Positions 30,596 through 38,432 of a stretch of 39,597 nt of DNA are shown one piece after another (position 1 is the stretch's first letter; each line of letters begins with the position of its first letter). The translations under genes were made by a program, and so were the position numbers. The DNA lies in contig PFPU01000030.1 of assembly GCA_002793215.1 (NCBI GenBank), forward strand, positions 1 through 39,597. The letters are read 5' to 3'. The notes beneath the pieces are model-generated. The model was not told where the DNA came from. It saw only the letters and a program-made list of their open reading frames with translations, and made no database searches. This stretch comes from Flavobacteriales bacterium CG_4_10_14_0_2_um_filter_35_18. Lineage in GTDB: Bacteria; Bacteroidota; Bacteroidia; Flavobacteriales; Flavobacteriaceae.

Positions 30596-31057
30596 TTATT
30601 CTTGAGTTCTAAAATATTCGTAAACCGCACGTGCTTCGTCTTGTGTCAAATTTTGATTTGCCATAGGCGCATTAAACTCGGCTAACAAAGCCTTAGCAGT
30701 GGCATTATTAGCCAACATATTTTCGGGATTTAGAATCATATTCATAATCCATTCAGGTGATTGCTTTTTGGTAATACCTTGCAAAGCTGGTCCAATGTAT
30801 TTTTTTTCAATTTTATGACACGCGGTACATTTTGCGGCAAAAATAGCCTTGCCTTTATCGGCTAAAGCTTGGTCTAAAGCCCCTATTTCAATACGCGTTA
30901 TTGGTCCAACGCCTTTGTCGAGCATGGGGTCTAAGTTTTCGGTTTTAACCGCTTCGGTTTTAGTTTCTGAGGCTGCATTGTCTTTTTTATCGCCCCCACA
31001 GCTCACTAAAAATAAACCTGTTAAAAGAAGTGTGCTTATTAATTTCATTTTTTTCAT
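30596..31057 (-). CDS. Monoheme c-type cytochrome lipoprotein (candidate NosZ electron donor)
   Basis: CXXCH motif CTACHK; lipobox LVSC; C-terminal Met ligand candidate in FNAPMANQNLT; start reassigned to the ATG at 31057 (MKKMKLIST), which removes overlap with the upstream gene. Confidence 0.88.
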   Translation of the reverse strand: MKKMKLISTLLLTGLFLVSCGGDKKDNAASETKTEAVKTENLDPMLDKGVGPITRIEIGALDQALADKGKAIFAAKCTACHKIEKKYIGPALQGITKKQSPEWIMNMILNPENMLANNATAKALLAEFNAPMANQNLTQDEARAVYEYFRTQE

Positions 31058-31073
31058 TTTGAGTTTATATTTA

Positions 31074-31667
31074 TTATTGATTTTCTGATTTATCTTCCGA
31101 TGGGACAAGTACATCACCAATCACGTGAATCCAACCGTTACTAACTTTTACCGATTTTAAAATTTTTGAGCCTCCAACAAAAATTTCCTCACCTTTCTTT
31201 TCTACTGTAAGGTATTTGCCTGAAGCCATATAAAGTTTACGGCCTTTCTCCACACTTTTTTCAAGGGTTTCAATTGTATAATTTGCGGGAGCCACATGAT
31301 TTACCAAAATATAAGCCAATTTTGCTTTGTTTTCGGGTTTTAAAAGCGTCTCTACTGTTCCGGCAGGAAGCTTGTCAAAAGCGCTGTTTACGGGGGCAAA
31401 AATTGTTAAGGGACCAGCATTTACAACCGCATCTTCAACACCTGCTGCTTTAATGGCAACAACAAGGGTTTTAAAATCATCTAACGATTGCGCCACTTGT
31501 AAGGCGTTGGCAGCAGATTCACCATCAATCACTGTAGATTGCCCATGGCTTTCTGTTACAGGCTCGGTTGCCGTTTGTTTAACACCATCTGTTTGTTTGT
31601 TGCCACAAGATGACAACACAAAACTTAGCACTAAGACAAAAAGCACAATAAATTTATTTGTTTTCAT
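31074..31667 (-). CDS. Fasciclin (FAS1) domain lipoprotein
   Basis: 197 aa; lipobox LSSC; FAS1 motifs TIFAPVNSAFDKLPAGTVETLLKPENKAKLAYILVNHV and GWIHVIGDVLVP. Confidence 0.92.
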   Translation of the reverse strand: MKTNKFIVLFVLVLSFVLSSCGNKQTDGVKQTATEPVTESHGQSTVIDGESAANALQVAQSLDDFKTLVVAIKAAGVEDAVVNAGPLTIFAPVNSAFDKLPAGTVETLLKPENKAKLAYILVNHVAPANYTIETLEKSVEKGRKLYMASGKYLTVEKKGEEIFVGGSKILKSVKVSNGWIHVIGDVLVPSEDKSENQ

Positions 31668-31693
31668 AATATAGGATTAATTAATTTAGGTTA

Positions 31694-31701
31694 CAAAGAT
31701 A
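31694..31701 (-). promoter_or_regulatory. Bacteroidetes-type -7 element (TATCTTTG on the minus strand) for the FAS1-cytc-nosZ operon
   Basis: Exact TAnnTTTG match 26 nt upstream of the FAS1 start codon. Confidence 0.55.
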
Positions 31702-31710
31702 AATATTTTT

Positions 31711-31743
31711 TATTATAAAAGATAAAAAGGTCTTTAAATAATA
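31711..31743. promoter_or_regulatory. Candidate operator: imperfect inverted repeat between divergent nos and Rrf2 genes
   Basis: TATTATAAAAGA-n8-TCTTTAAATAATA; the arms match except A versus TT; lies between the two facing -7 elements. Confidence 0.4.
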
Positions 31744-31751
31744 TTTATTTT

Positions 31752-31759
31752 TATATTTG
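31752..31759 (+). promoter_or_regulatory. Bacteroidetes-type -7 element (TATATTTG) for the Rrf2 regulator
   Basis: Exact TAnnTTTG match 20 nt upstream of the ATG at 31780. Confidence 0.5.
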
Positions 31760-31779
31760 CCTCATAAATATACTAAAAA

Positions 31780-32214
31780 ATGTTGTCAAATTCTTGTAAA
31801 TATGCTATCAGATCTGTTATTTATTTAGCGCTTAATAGCACGGTTAACAAGAAAATTGGCTCAAAAGAAGTGGCGCTAAAATTAAATATGCCGCAGGCTT
31901 TTTTGGCAAAAATATTACAAGAACTTACCAGAAAGCATCTAATATCATCGACTAAAGGACCTAAGGGTGGCTTTTTTTTAACAGATGAAAATTTAAACAA
32001 CTCGGTTCTAGATATTGTATCTTGTGTCGATGGTTTAGATGCTTTTAATGTTTGTTTTTTAGGATTACGTACTTGCTCAAGCAGCAAACCTTGCTCTGTT
32101 CATCACATTGTTGAACCGTTTAAAAATGATATTTTTACACAATTGTCTAACAATACCATTACACAATTTGCAAATGATATTCGCAAAGGAACTTATTTTA
32201 TTTCTTTAGATTAA
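31780..32214 (+). CDS. Rrf2-family transcriptional regulator with a three-cysteine cluster (putative Fe-S/NO sensor)
   Basis: 144 aa; MLSNSCKYAIRSVIYLAL wHTH start; STKGPKGGFFL wing; CFLGLRTCSSSKPC (C-x6-C-x5-C). Confidence 0.9.
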   Translation: MLSNSCKYAIRSVIYLALNSTVNKKIGSKEVALKLNMPQAFLAKILQELTRKHLISSTKGPKGGFFLTDENLNNSVLDIVSCVDGLDAFNVCFLGLRTCSSSKPCSVHHIVEPFKNDIFTQLSNNTITQFANDIRKGTYFISLD

Positions 32215-32243
32215 AAACCCACTCAACCTAGACAATATTTTAT

Positions 32244-32251
32244 TATATTTG
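32244..32251 (+). promoter_or_regulatory. Bacteroidetes-type -7 element (TATATTTG) for apaG
   Basis: Exact TAnnTTTG match 20-25 nt upstream of the apaG start. Confidence 0.45.
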
Positions 32252-32270
32252 TTTTTAATAAAATTTCTTT

Positions 32271-32663
32271 GTGGTTATGGTACAACAAATTACTAAGGGT
32301 ATAAAAATAAAAGTTATCTCGCAATATCAAGGTATTAGCAGTCAAGGACCTTTTATACATTATATTTTCAGTTATTTTATTACCATCGAAAATCAAAGTA
32401 AAGATGCTGTGCAATTGTTAAGCAGGCATTGGGAGCTTTTTGACACTTTAAAAAAAGTCGAAATTATTGATGGCGAAGGCGTTATTGGCGAAAAACCCAT
32501 TATAATGCCCAATAGTTCATTTACTTACAGTTCTAGTTGTCAATTAATTTCCCCACTTGGCTCTATGCAGGGTTTTTATAATATGATTAACCTAGTTACT
32601 AATAATCATTTTAAAGTCATCATACCGAGTTTTCAATTGAGTTTACCTCAAACTTCAAATTAG
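32271..32663 (+). CDS. apaG: ApaG-family protein
   Basis: 130 aa; FIHYIFSYFITIENQSKDAVQLLSRHWELFD; GVIGEKPIIMPNSSFTYSSSCQLISPLGSMQGFY. Confidence 0.93.
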   Translation: MVMVQQITKGIKIKVISQYQGISSQGPFIHYIFSYFITIENQSKDAVQLLSRHWELFDTLKKVEIIDGEGVIGEKPIIMPNSSFTYSSSCQLISPLGSMQGFYNMINLVTNNHFKVIIPSFQLSLPQTSN

Positions 32664-32813
32664 GTTTGAAAACTAATATACTTCATTTAGCATTTGCTTT
32701 GAAAAGATGATTTTTTTGCGAATGCATGAAATTAAACTTATAACCATTTAATAATTCTAATTTATAAAAGAATCTATTCATTGGTGCATTAGTGACCTGT
32801 TTTTTAACCCTTT

Positions 32814-33527
32814 TTAAATAGTCAAAAGTTTAAAGTGTGTACTTTTATGACTTATAACATCCTCATAATCTATACTTAAACAATCCTTGTTTTTTTCAAC
32901 TGCTGTAATACTAACCGTGCCGCCAAGTCCGCGATTCATCATTAAATCAATCTTGCAATCGCCAATTCCAGCGGTGTGATGAAATTTTAAAATCGCCTTT
33001 TTGGTAAAATCATTTGTTAACTGCCAGGCTTTAAACCACGCTTGACGGAGTTGCTTTGCCCCAGCGTCATATAAAGTAGCCGACGACCAAATTTGCGGTT
33101 CTTGTGGCAATTTTTTGAGGTGTTTTTGTGAGCCATCCCAAACAAATTCAAATAGTTGTAGCTCATGTTGCCAATTGACCATCACCAAAGTGAATGGCTC
33201 AATATCAATTAAATCAATTTCATTAATATAAGCAAGTAAGTCAGGTGCTTTTAAAAGCTTTTTTAAAATCTGCCCACGGCTCATTCGGTAATTAGCTTTT
33301 GAAGTATGATACTCAAAACCGCCGTTGAGCAAACATATCAGCCTATTTTTATCGCTAATGCCAATCCAAGTGCCCCCTGCTTCGCCGTCTTTGGGATAAG
33401 TTAACTTTACACCATCTTCTAAATAAGTTAGGGGTGCTAGCGCTTTTTTGCGATCAAAAGGCACATCGCGATTTGAAGTTAAAATGAAATTATTTTTATC
33501 TAATGGTAGATAGGTTACCGTGCACAT
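32814..33527 (-). CDS. NRDE (TANGO2-like) family protein
   Basis: 237 aa; MCTVTYLPL...ILTSNRDVPFDRKKA; GGTWIGISDKNRLICLLNGG. Confidence 0.85.
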   Translation of the reverse strand: MCTVTYLPLDKNNFILTSNRDVPFDRKKALAPLTYLEDGVKLTYPKDGEAGGTWIGISDKNRLICLLNGGFEYHTSKANYRMSRGQILKKLLKAPDLLAYINEIDLIDIEPFTLVMVNWQHELQLFEFVWDGSQKHLKKLPQEPQIWSSATLYDAGAKQLRQAWFKAWQLTNDFTKKAILKFHHTAGIGDCKIDLMMNRGLGGTVSITAVEKNKDCLSIDYEDVISHKSTHFKLLTI

Positions 33528-33620
33528 TTTTGGCTGATTTAATGAATTATTTAAAGTTTTTTAAGGCGTTTCATTATGGATAAATGGCCAAAATAGCAAT
33601 TTAATCGCTAAAAAAAGTCT

Positions 33621-33628
33621 TAACTTTG
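33621..33628 (+). promoter_or_regulatory. Bacteroidetes-type -7 element (TAACTTTG) for pruA
   Basis: Exact TAnnTTTG match 41 nt upstream of the start codon. Confidence 0.5.
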
Positions 33629-33668
33629 TAGCCCAAAAATAGTCGAATAAACCTAAATAACATAACAA

Positions 33669-35297
33669 ATGGCTTCAGGATTTTATAAAGTACCCGTCGC
33701 TGTTAATGAGCCTGTAAAATCATACGCGCCTAACAGCCCAGAACGCATTGAATTATTAGCAACTTACGCAAAAATGTATCAAGAACAGGTTGATATTCCT
33801 GTTTATATTGGAGGCGAAGAACTTAGAACGGGCAACACCGTCAAAATTTATCCACCTCATGACCACCACCATTGTGTTGGTCAATATCATACTGCCGATA
33901 GCGCTTTGGTAAAAAAAGCCGTTGAAAAAGCCCTAGAAGCCCGCGAAAAATGGGCCATAACACCTTGGCAAGATCGCGCCGCCATTTTTTTAAAAGCAGC
34001 CGATTTATTGGCGGGTCCTTTTAGAGCAAAAATGAATGCCGCCACCATGATTTCACAATCTAAAAACGTGTTTCAAGCCGAAATAGATGCCGCCTGCGAA
34101 TTAATTGACTTCTTTAGATTTAACGTTCAGTTTATGACCGAAATTTACAGCAACCAACCACAATCTTCTCAGGGCATTTGGAATCGCATGGAATACCGCG
34201 CCCTAGAGGGTTTTGTTTATGCTATCACCCCTTTTAATTTTACTTCAATTGCAGGTAATTTGCCAGCTTCGCCTGCCCTTATGGGTAACGTGGTGGTTTG
34301 GAAACCTGCTAGAACGCAAGTCTATTCGGCACAAGTTTTAATGGAATTGTTTAAAGCTGCCGGTTTACCCGATGGCGTAATTAATATGGTTACGGGGCAA
34401 AGCGACGTGATTACAGATGTGCTTTTAAACTCAAAATATTTTGCCGGAATCCATTTTACAGGTTCTACCGCCGTTTTTCAAAGTTTTTGGAAATTGATAG
34501 GCGAAAACGTTCCAAAATATATTAGCTATCCACGAATTGTGGGCGAAACCGGTGGTAAAGATTTTGTATGGATGCACCCAAGTGCCGATGCAAAACAAGT
34601 GGCTACCGCCCTTTCAAGAGGTGCTTTTGAATATCAAGGACAAAAATGTTCTGCCGCTTCAAGAGCTTATATCCCAAAAAGTAAATGGAACGACGTTCGA
34701 AATTATTTAGAAGCCGATATCCTTTCAATGAAAATGGGTGCACCCGACAATACCGCTAACTTTATCAATGCCGTAATTGATGACCGTGCGTTTAAAAAAC
34801 TCTCAAATTATATCGCTCAAGCTAAAGCAGATAAAAATGCCGAAGTCATTATCGGTGGCACATGCGATGATTCCGTTGGTTATTTTATCCAGCCAACTGT
34901 TATCCTTGCAAAAGAGGCCAACTACACCACTATGTGTAACGAGTTATTTGGCCCAGTTTTAACAATTTATGTCTATGAAGATGCCGATTGGAAAGCGTCA
35001 TTAAAAACCCTTGACCAAACTTCGGGCTACGCTTTAACGGGTGCTATTTTTAGTCAAGACCGCTATGTGATTGACTTCGCAACCAATGCCCTAGAAAATG
35101 CAGCCGGTAACTTTTATATTAACGATAAACCTACAGGAGCGGTAGTTGGCCAACAACCTTTTGGAGGTGCTAGAGGCTCTGGAACCAATGATAAAGCAGG
35201 CTCTGTGTGGAATTTATTGCGTTGGGTTTCTAATAGAACTATTAAAGAAACCTTTGTGCCACCATCAAATTATACCTATCCATTTTTGGAGCAATAA
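33669..35297 (+). CDS. pruA: L-glutamate gamma-semialdehyde (1-pyrroline-5-carboxylate) dehydrogenase
   Basis: 542 aa; ALDH motifs FTGSTAVFQSFWKLIGEN, GETGGKDF, YQGQKCSAASRAYIP, NELFGPVLTIYVY; PFGGARGSGTNDKAG. Confidence 0.95.
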   Translation: MASGFYKVPVAVNEPVKSYAPNSPERIELLATYAKMYQEQVDIPVYIGGEELRTGNTVKIYPPHDHHHCVGQYHTADSALVKKAVEKALEAREKWAITPWQDRAAIFLKAADLLAGPFRAKMNAATMISQSKNVFQAEIDAACELIDFFRFNVQFMTEIYSNQPQSSQGIWNRMEYRALEGFVYAITPFNFTSIAGNLPASPALMGNVVVWKPARTQVYSAQVLMELFKAAGLPDGVINMVTGQSDVITDVLLNSKYFAGIHFTGSTAVFQSFWKLIGENVPKYISYPRIVGETGGKDFVWMHPSADAKQVATALSRGAFEYQGQKCSAASRAYIPKSKWNDVRNYLEADILSMKMGAPDNTANFINAVIDDRAFKKLSNYIAQAKADKNAEVIIGGTCDDSVGYFIQPTVILAKEANYTTMCNELFGPVLTIYVYEDADWKASLKTLDQTSGYALTGAIFSQDRYVIDFATNALENAAGNFYINDKPTGAVVGQQPFGGARGSGTNDKAGSVWNLLRWVSNRTIKETFVPPSNYTYPFLEQ

Positions 35298-35312
35298 ATC
35301 AAATTTTATCAC

Positions 35313-35352
35313 CAAAAAAAATCCTGTTTTAAAATTTAAAACGGGATTTTTT
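35313..35352. terminator. Bidirectional terminator between pruA and moeB (convergent)
   Basis: AAAAAATCCTGTTTTAAAATTTAAAACGGGATTTTTT stem with one G-T wobble and T/A runs. Confidence 0.8.
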
Positions 35353-35362
35353 GTTCGTCATT

Positions 35363-36454
35363 TTAATTGCTATAATTTTCAATTCCACCTTTTAAACTCA
35401 AAGCCACGACTTTTTTATAAACTTCTTTAAAGCGCAAAGTGGCGGTATAACTGGTGATACCTCGTTGGCAAATCAAAATATAACTTTTTAAAGGGTCTAT
35501 CTTTAAATCGCTAGGTTTGAATTTTGAAAGCGGAATTCTGGCATCTACTTCAAAGGGAAGGGGTGTGTTTAGGTTTTCTATTACCGAAATTAAATAGAGT
35601 TGCGCTCTAGAATTTAGCAGTTGTAATTTTAAGGCTGAAGCTGAAATTAAAAGCGTTTCATCTTGAAGATTGCAAGACACATCGGCATAAGGTTCCTTTT
35701 CAAACAGCAATTTAATATGCTCTTTATCAAAAGACGGCTCTAGCTTCATTTTGAATTGTGAATTGAAAAGGCTATTATAGATAAGCAATTGATTTTGAAT
35801 GGGAACACCTATCTCACAAACTAATTTTAAAACCTCATTGGCTTGCATCAATCCGATAAGGCCAACAATAGCGTTTAAAGTTCCCGCTTCGGCACAATTG
35901 GGGATGTATTTTTTTGGCATTTGAGGAAAAGCATCGCGCAAATTAGCAGTTCTATTTTCTGTTCCATCTGGTGCGTTAAAGGTGGCAACATAGCCGTCAA
36001 ATTTATATAAAGAACCATAAACCAAAATTTTATCAGCTAAAACACAGGCATCATTCATCAGGTATTTTATGGGTAAACTATCGGTACAATCAAGTATGAT
36101 ATCAAAATTGGCAATGAGCGAAAACACATTCGCTTTTGTGAGTGCCACCTTGCTAAAAGTAACTTTTATATCCGGATTTACCGCATTGATATGGGCTGCC
36201 AAAACCTCGGCTTTAGCCTTGCCAATAGCACTGGTTTTATAAAAAACTTGGCGGTGCAAGTTGCTAAGCGAAATAACATCAAAATCGACCAAATGCAAAT
36301 GCCCAATGCCACTTGCCGCCAAATAAACCGCCGCCACACTTCCCAAACCGCCACATCCGGCGACTAAAACCTTAGCTTCGTTGAGCTTTTGTTGCCCAAT
36401 TTCACCAATTTCGGGCAAGGTGATTTGACGTTGGTAGCGCTGTGCTTGAGCCAT
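35363..36454 (-). CDS. moeB: ThiF/MoeB/HesA-family adenylyltransferase with C-terminal rhodanese-like domain
   Basis: 363 aa; RYQRQITLPEIGEIGQQKLNEAKVLVAGCGGLGSVAAVYLAASGIG; SNLHRQVFY; DCTDSLPIKYLMNDAC; C-terminal ILICQRGITSY rhodanese-like loop. Confidence 0.88.
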   Translation of the reverse strand: MAQAQRYQRQITLPEIGEIGQQKLNEAKVLVAGCGGLGSVAAVYLAASGIGHLHLVDFDVISLSNLHRQVFYKTSAIGKAKAEVLAAHINAVNPDIKVTFSKVALTKANVFSLIANFDIILDCTDSLPIKYLMNDACVLADKILVYGSLYKFDGYVATFNAPDGTENRTANLRDAFPQMPKKYIPNCAEAGTLNAIVGLIGLMQANEVLKLVCEIGVPIQNQLLIYNSLFNSQFKMKLEPSFDKEHIKLLFEKEPYADVSCNLQDETLLISASALKLQLLNSRAQLYLISVIENLNTPLPFEVDARIPLSKFKPSDLKIDPLKSYILICQRGITSYTATLRFKEVYKKVVALSLKGGIENYSN

Positions 36455-37572
36455 TATTTTAGTTGTGATTTAGCTTGGTTAAATTCGGCTGGTGTATTAA
36501 TATTTCTAATAAAATCGTCAGCTACTTCAACAATTTCGACGTCGGAATTGAGTAAAACTTTGCGTGGACAAGAATAGCCTTGCGCTAAAAAGCTGAGTAA
36601 AATGGGATAGGCTTTTGGTTCCCAAATACAAATAAGCGGCTCCATAAATTCACTGCTTCTTCCTTTTAAAGCCGTGGCTATTTTATGAGGATTTCGTTTG
36701 CTAATTAACAGGTTTAAAACAGATTGATTTACAAATGGCACATCGGTAGCCACCGCTAAATAAGCAGCGTTTGGGTTGTGCATAAAAGCCGAACATAGCG
36801 CACCAAAAGGACCAAGTCCTATAAACGTATCGTTAATAACAGATTTGTTTTCAATGTTTTGTTCCGCTCTTGCGGATAAAAAAACAGATTGCTCTTTGCC
36901 CAAAACGGACTTTAATAGTTCAAAAAGATAGTCGCGTTGGGCTTGCCCGTGGTAGTTTAGCAATCCCTTATCGGTTCCCATTCTGGTGCTTTTTCCGCCG
37001 GCCAAAACCAATCCGTGAATGGGCGCTATTTTTTCTTTGATTAAATTTTCAATGTGTTTTGAAATTTTGTCTATTTCAGCGATATGAAAACACGGTAAAT
37101 TCTTAATTTGTGGATTTTTTTCCTCCAAAAAATTGAAATATTTGGCATCATCGGTTAATTTGATGACAAACTGAATGTTGTTTAATTGGTTTAATCTTTT
37201 TAAAACAGAGGCTTCTTTATCATTGTCTAAAATCAAAATTTGTTTAGCCCCTTCGTAATGATTTCCGTTAATAAACAATAAATCATAAGGTGAAAACTGT
37301 ATGCGCTGGTTGAATTTGTTGCGTCCAATTATTGTAGAAATAGCTGCGGTTCCGGAGGGGTGAAAAGTAAAACAATCGCAAGCTTTTTGACCAATTTCTT
37401 CGGCATGTGAGGCATCTAAATATGCCAATTTATACTTGCCCAATTTCTTGGAAACCTGCTGAACCAAATCAGCAATTACACTGCATTTTGTGCCAACAAT
37501 GGCAATTTCATTCGGCGCAAAATTGTCGTTGTTTCTTAATTTAAGTTTTGCGTGTTTTGTGTGCTCACTCAT
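36454..37572 (-). CDS. mobA: Molybdenum cofactor guanylyltransferase (MobA) domain fused to an N-terminal domain of about 185 aa (MobB-like, degenerate P-loop)
   Basis: 372 aa; NTP-transferase motif GLVLAGGKSTRMGTDKGLL at about residue 190; AVATDVPFVNQSVLN; N-terminal IAIVGTKCSVIADLVQQVSKKL. Confidence 0.82.
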   Translation of the reverse strand: MSEHTKHAKLKLRNNDNFAPNEIAIVGTKCSVIADLVQQVSKKLGKYKLAYLDASHAEEIGQKACDCFTFHPSGTAAISTIIGRNKFNQRIQFSPYDLLFINGNHYEGAKQILILDNDKEASVLKRLNQLNNIQFVIKLTDDAKYFNFLEEKNPQIKNLPCFHIAEIDKISKHIENLIKEKIAPIHGLVLAGGKSTRMGTDKGLLNYHGQAQRDYLFELLKSVLGKEQSVFLSARAEQNIENKSVINDTFIGLGPFGALCSAFMHNPNAAYLAVATDVPFVNQSVLNLLISKRNPHKIATALKGRSSEFMEPLICIWEPKAYPILLSFLAQGYSCPRKVLLNSDVEIVEVADDFIRNINTPAEFNQAKSQLK

Positions 37573-38041
37573 TTTTTATGTCGCTTTTTCCGCCCGATTT
37601 TTTTACCAATTTTACTTCTTTAATTACCATTTTTTGTGAGATGGATTTGCACATATCATAAACCGTTAATGCCGCAATAGCAGCGCCAGTTAAGGCTTCC
37701 ATTTCAACACCGGTTTTTCCTTCGATCGAAACGGTGCAAAAAATCTCAATATTTTCATTGTCAATAACTTCAATATCAATGTCAACGCCGTTGATTAACA
37801 ATGGATGACACATCGGAATCAGTTCCGAAGTTTTTTTAACCGCTTGAATCCCGGCAATAATGGCAGTTTGAAAAACCGGACCTTTTTTGGTGATTAACTC
37901 TTTGCCTTCAAAATGCGCAATAATGTCTGCGCCCAAAAACATCGTCGCTTTTGCGGTGGCTGCGCGGTTGCTGACTTTTTTATCGCCAACATCGACCATT
38001 TTTGGCTGATTTTTTTTATTGATATGAGAAAATTTATTCAA
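37565..38041 (-). CDS. moaC: Cyclic pyranopterin monophosphate synthase MoaC
   Basis: 158 aa; MVDVGDKKVSNRAATA; IPMCHPL; GKTGVEMEALTGAAIAALTVYDMCKS. Confidence 0.96.
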   Translation of the reverse strand: MNKFSHINKKNQPKMVDVGDKKVSNRAATAKATMFLGADIIAHFEGKELITKKGPVFQTAIIAGIQAVKKTSELIPMCHPLLINGVDIDIEVIDNENIEIFCTVSIEGKTGVEMEALTGAAIAALTVYDMCKSISQKMVIKEVKLVKKSGGKSDIKNE

Positions 38042-38060
38042 AGTTTTAAGTTTTTAATTG

Positions 38061-38416
38061 TTAGTTTTTAGTTAAACCTAATTGAGAAGTTTTAACTATT
38101 GCCGTTAACATCTTAATCATTTCTTCTACATCAACCAACAGTTTATTTACACATATTGAAGTCAAGTCTCTTTCATTCAATAAACGCAACCAGTATTTGG
38201 TTTCGCTTGCTTTTTTTGAAGAAATTGACATTTTAGCAATAAAATCCTTTTTAGTTTGACCTGCCAACGCTTCTTCAATATTTGCACCTATTGAAGTTCC
38301 GCTTCTGAGTAATTGTCTTGAAATAATATATTCTTTTTCCGCTACTAACTTTTTATAAAGTTCAATTATATTTAAGGAAAATTGAAAACTTTTATTTTAA
38401 TAATACTCTCACCCAT
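38061..38416 (-). pseudogene. Four-helix-bundle protein (S23/23S rRNA-IVS family) with an apparent 1-nt frameshift near the start
   Basis: Minus-strand in-frame reading NKSFQFSLNIIELYKKLVAEKEYIISRQLLRSGTSIGANIEEALAGQTKKDFIAKMSISSKKASETKYWLRLL...; it is stop-bounded upstream, but an ATG at 38416 encodes MGESIIK in the adjacent frame, joining at an A4 run (38395-38398). Confidence 0.75.
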
Positions 38417-38432
38417 AACTATTCACTTAAAA

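Noticed and set aside
30849-31120. Extended N-terminus of the cytochrome c ORF (MVMYLSHRKINQKINNKYKLK) and a plus-strand ORF here
   Set aside because: The lipoprotein signal clearly starts at MKKMKLIST (ATG at 31057); the extension would overlap the FAS1 gene and block the signal peptide. The plus ORF is antisense shadow.
31327-31674. 115-aa plus-strand ORF antisense to the FAS1 gene
   Set aside because: Complement of a recognisable FAS1 domain; composition looks like a shadow frame.
31821-32087. 88-aa minus-strand ORF inside the Rrf2 gene
   Set aside because: Antisense to a clear Rrf2 wHTH coding frame; no independent evidence.
32223-32414. 63-aa minus-strand ORF between the Rrf2 gene and apaG
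   Set aside because: Overlaps the apaG promoter and start in antisense; low-complexity composition.
38061-38267. 68-aa ORF as a complete novel small protein
   Set aside because: It is the C-terminal part of a four-helix-bundle protein; in-frame homologous-looking sequence continues upstream of its TTG start.
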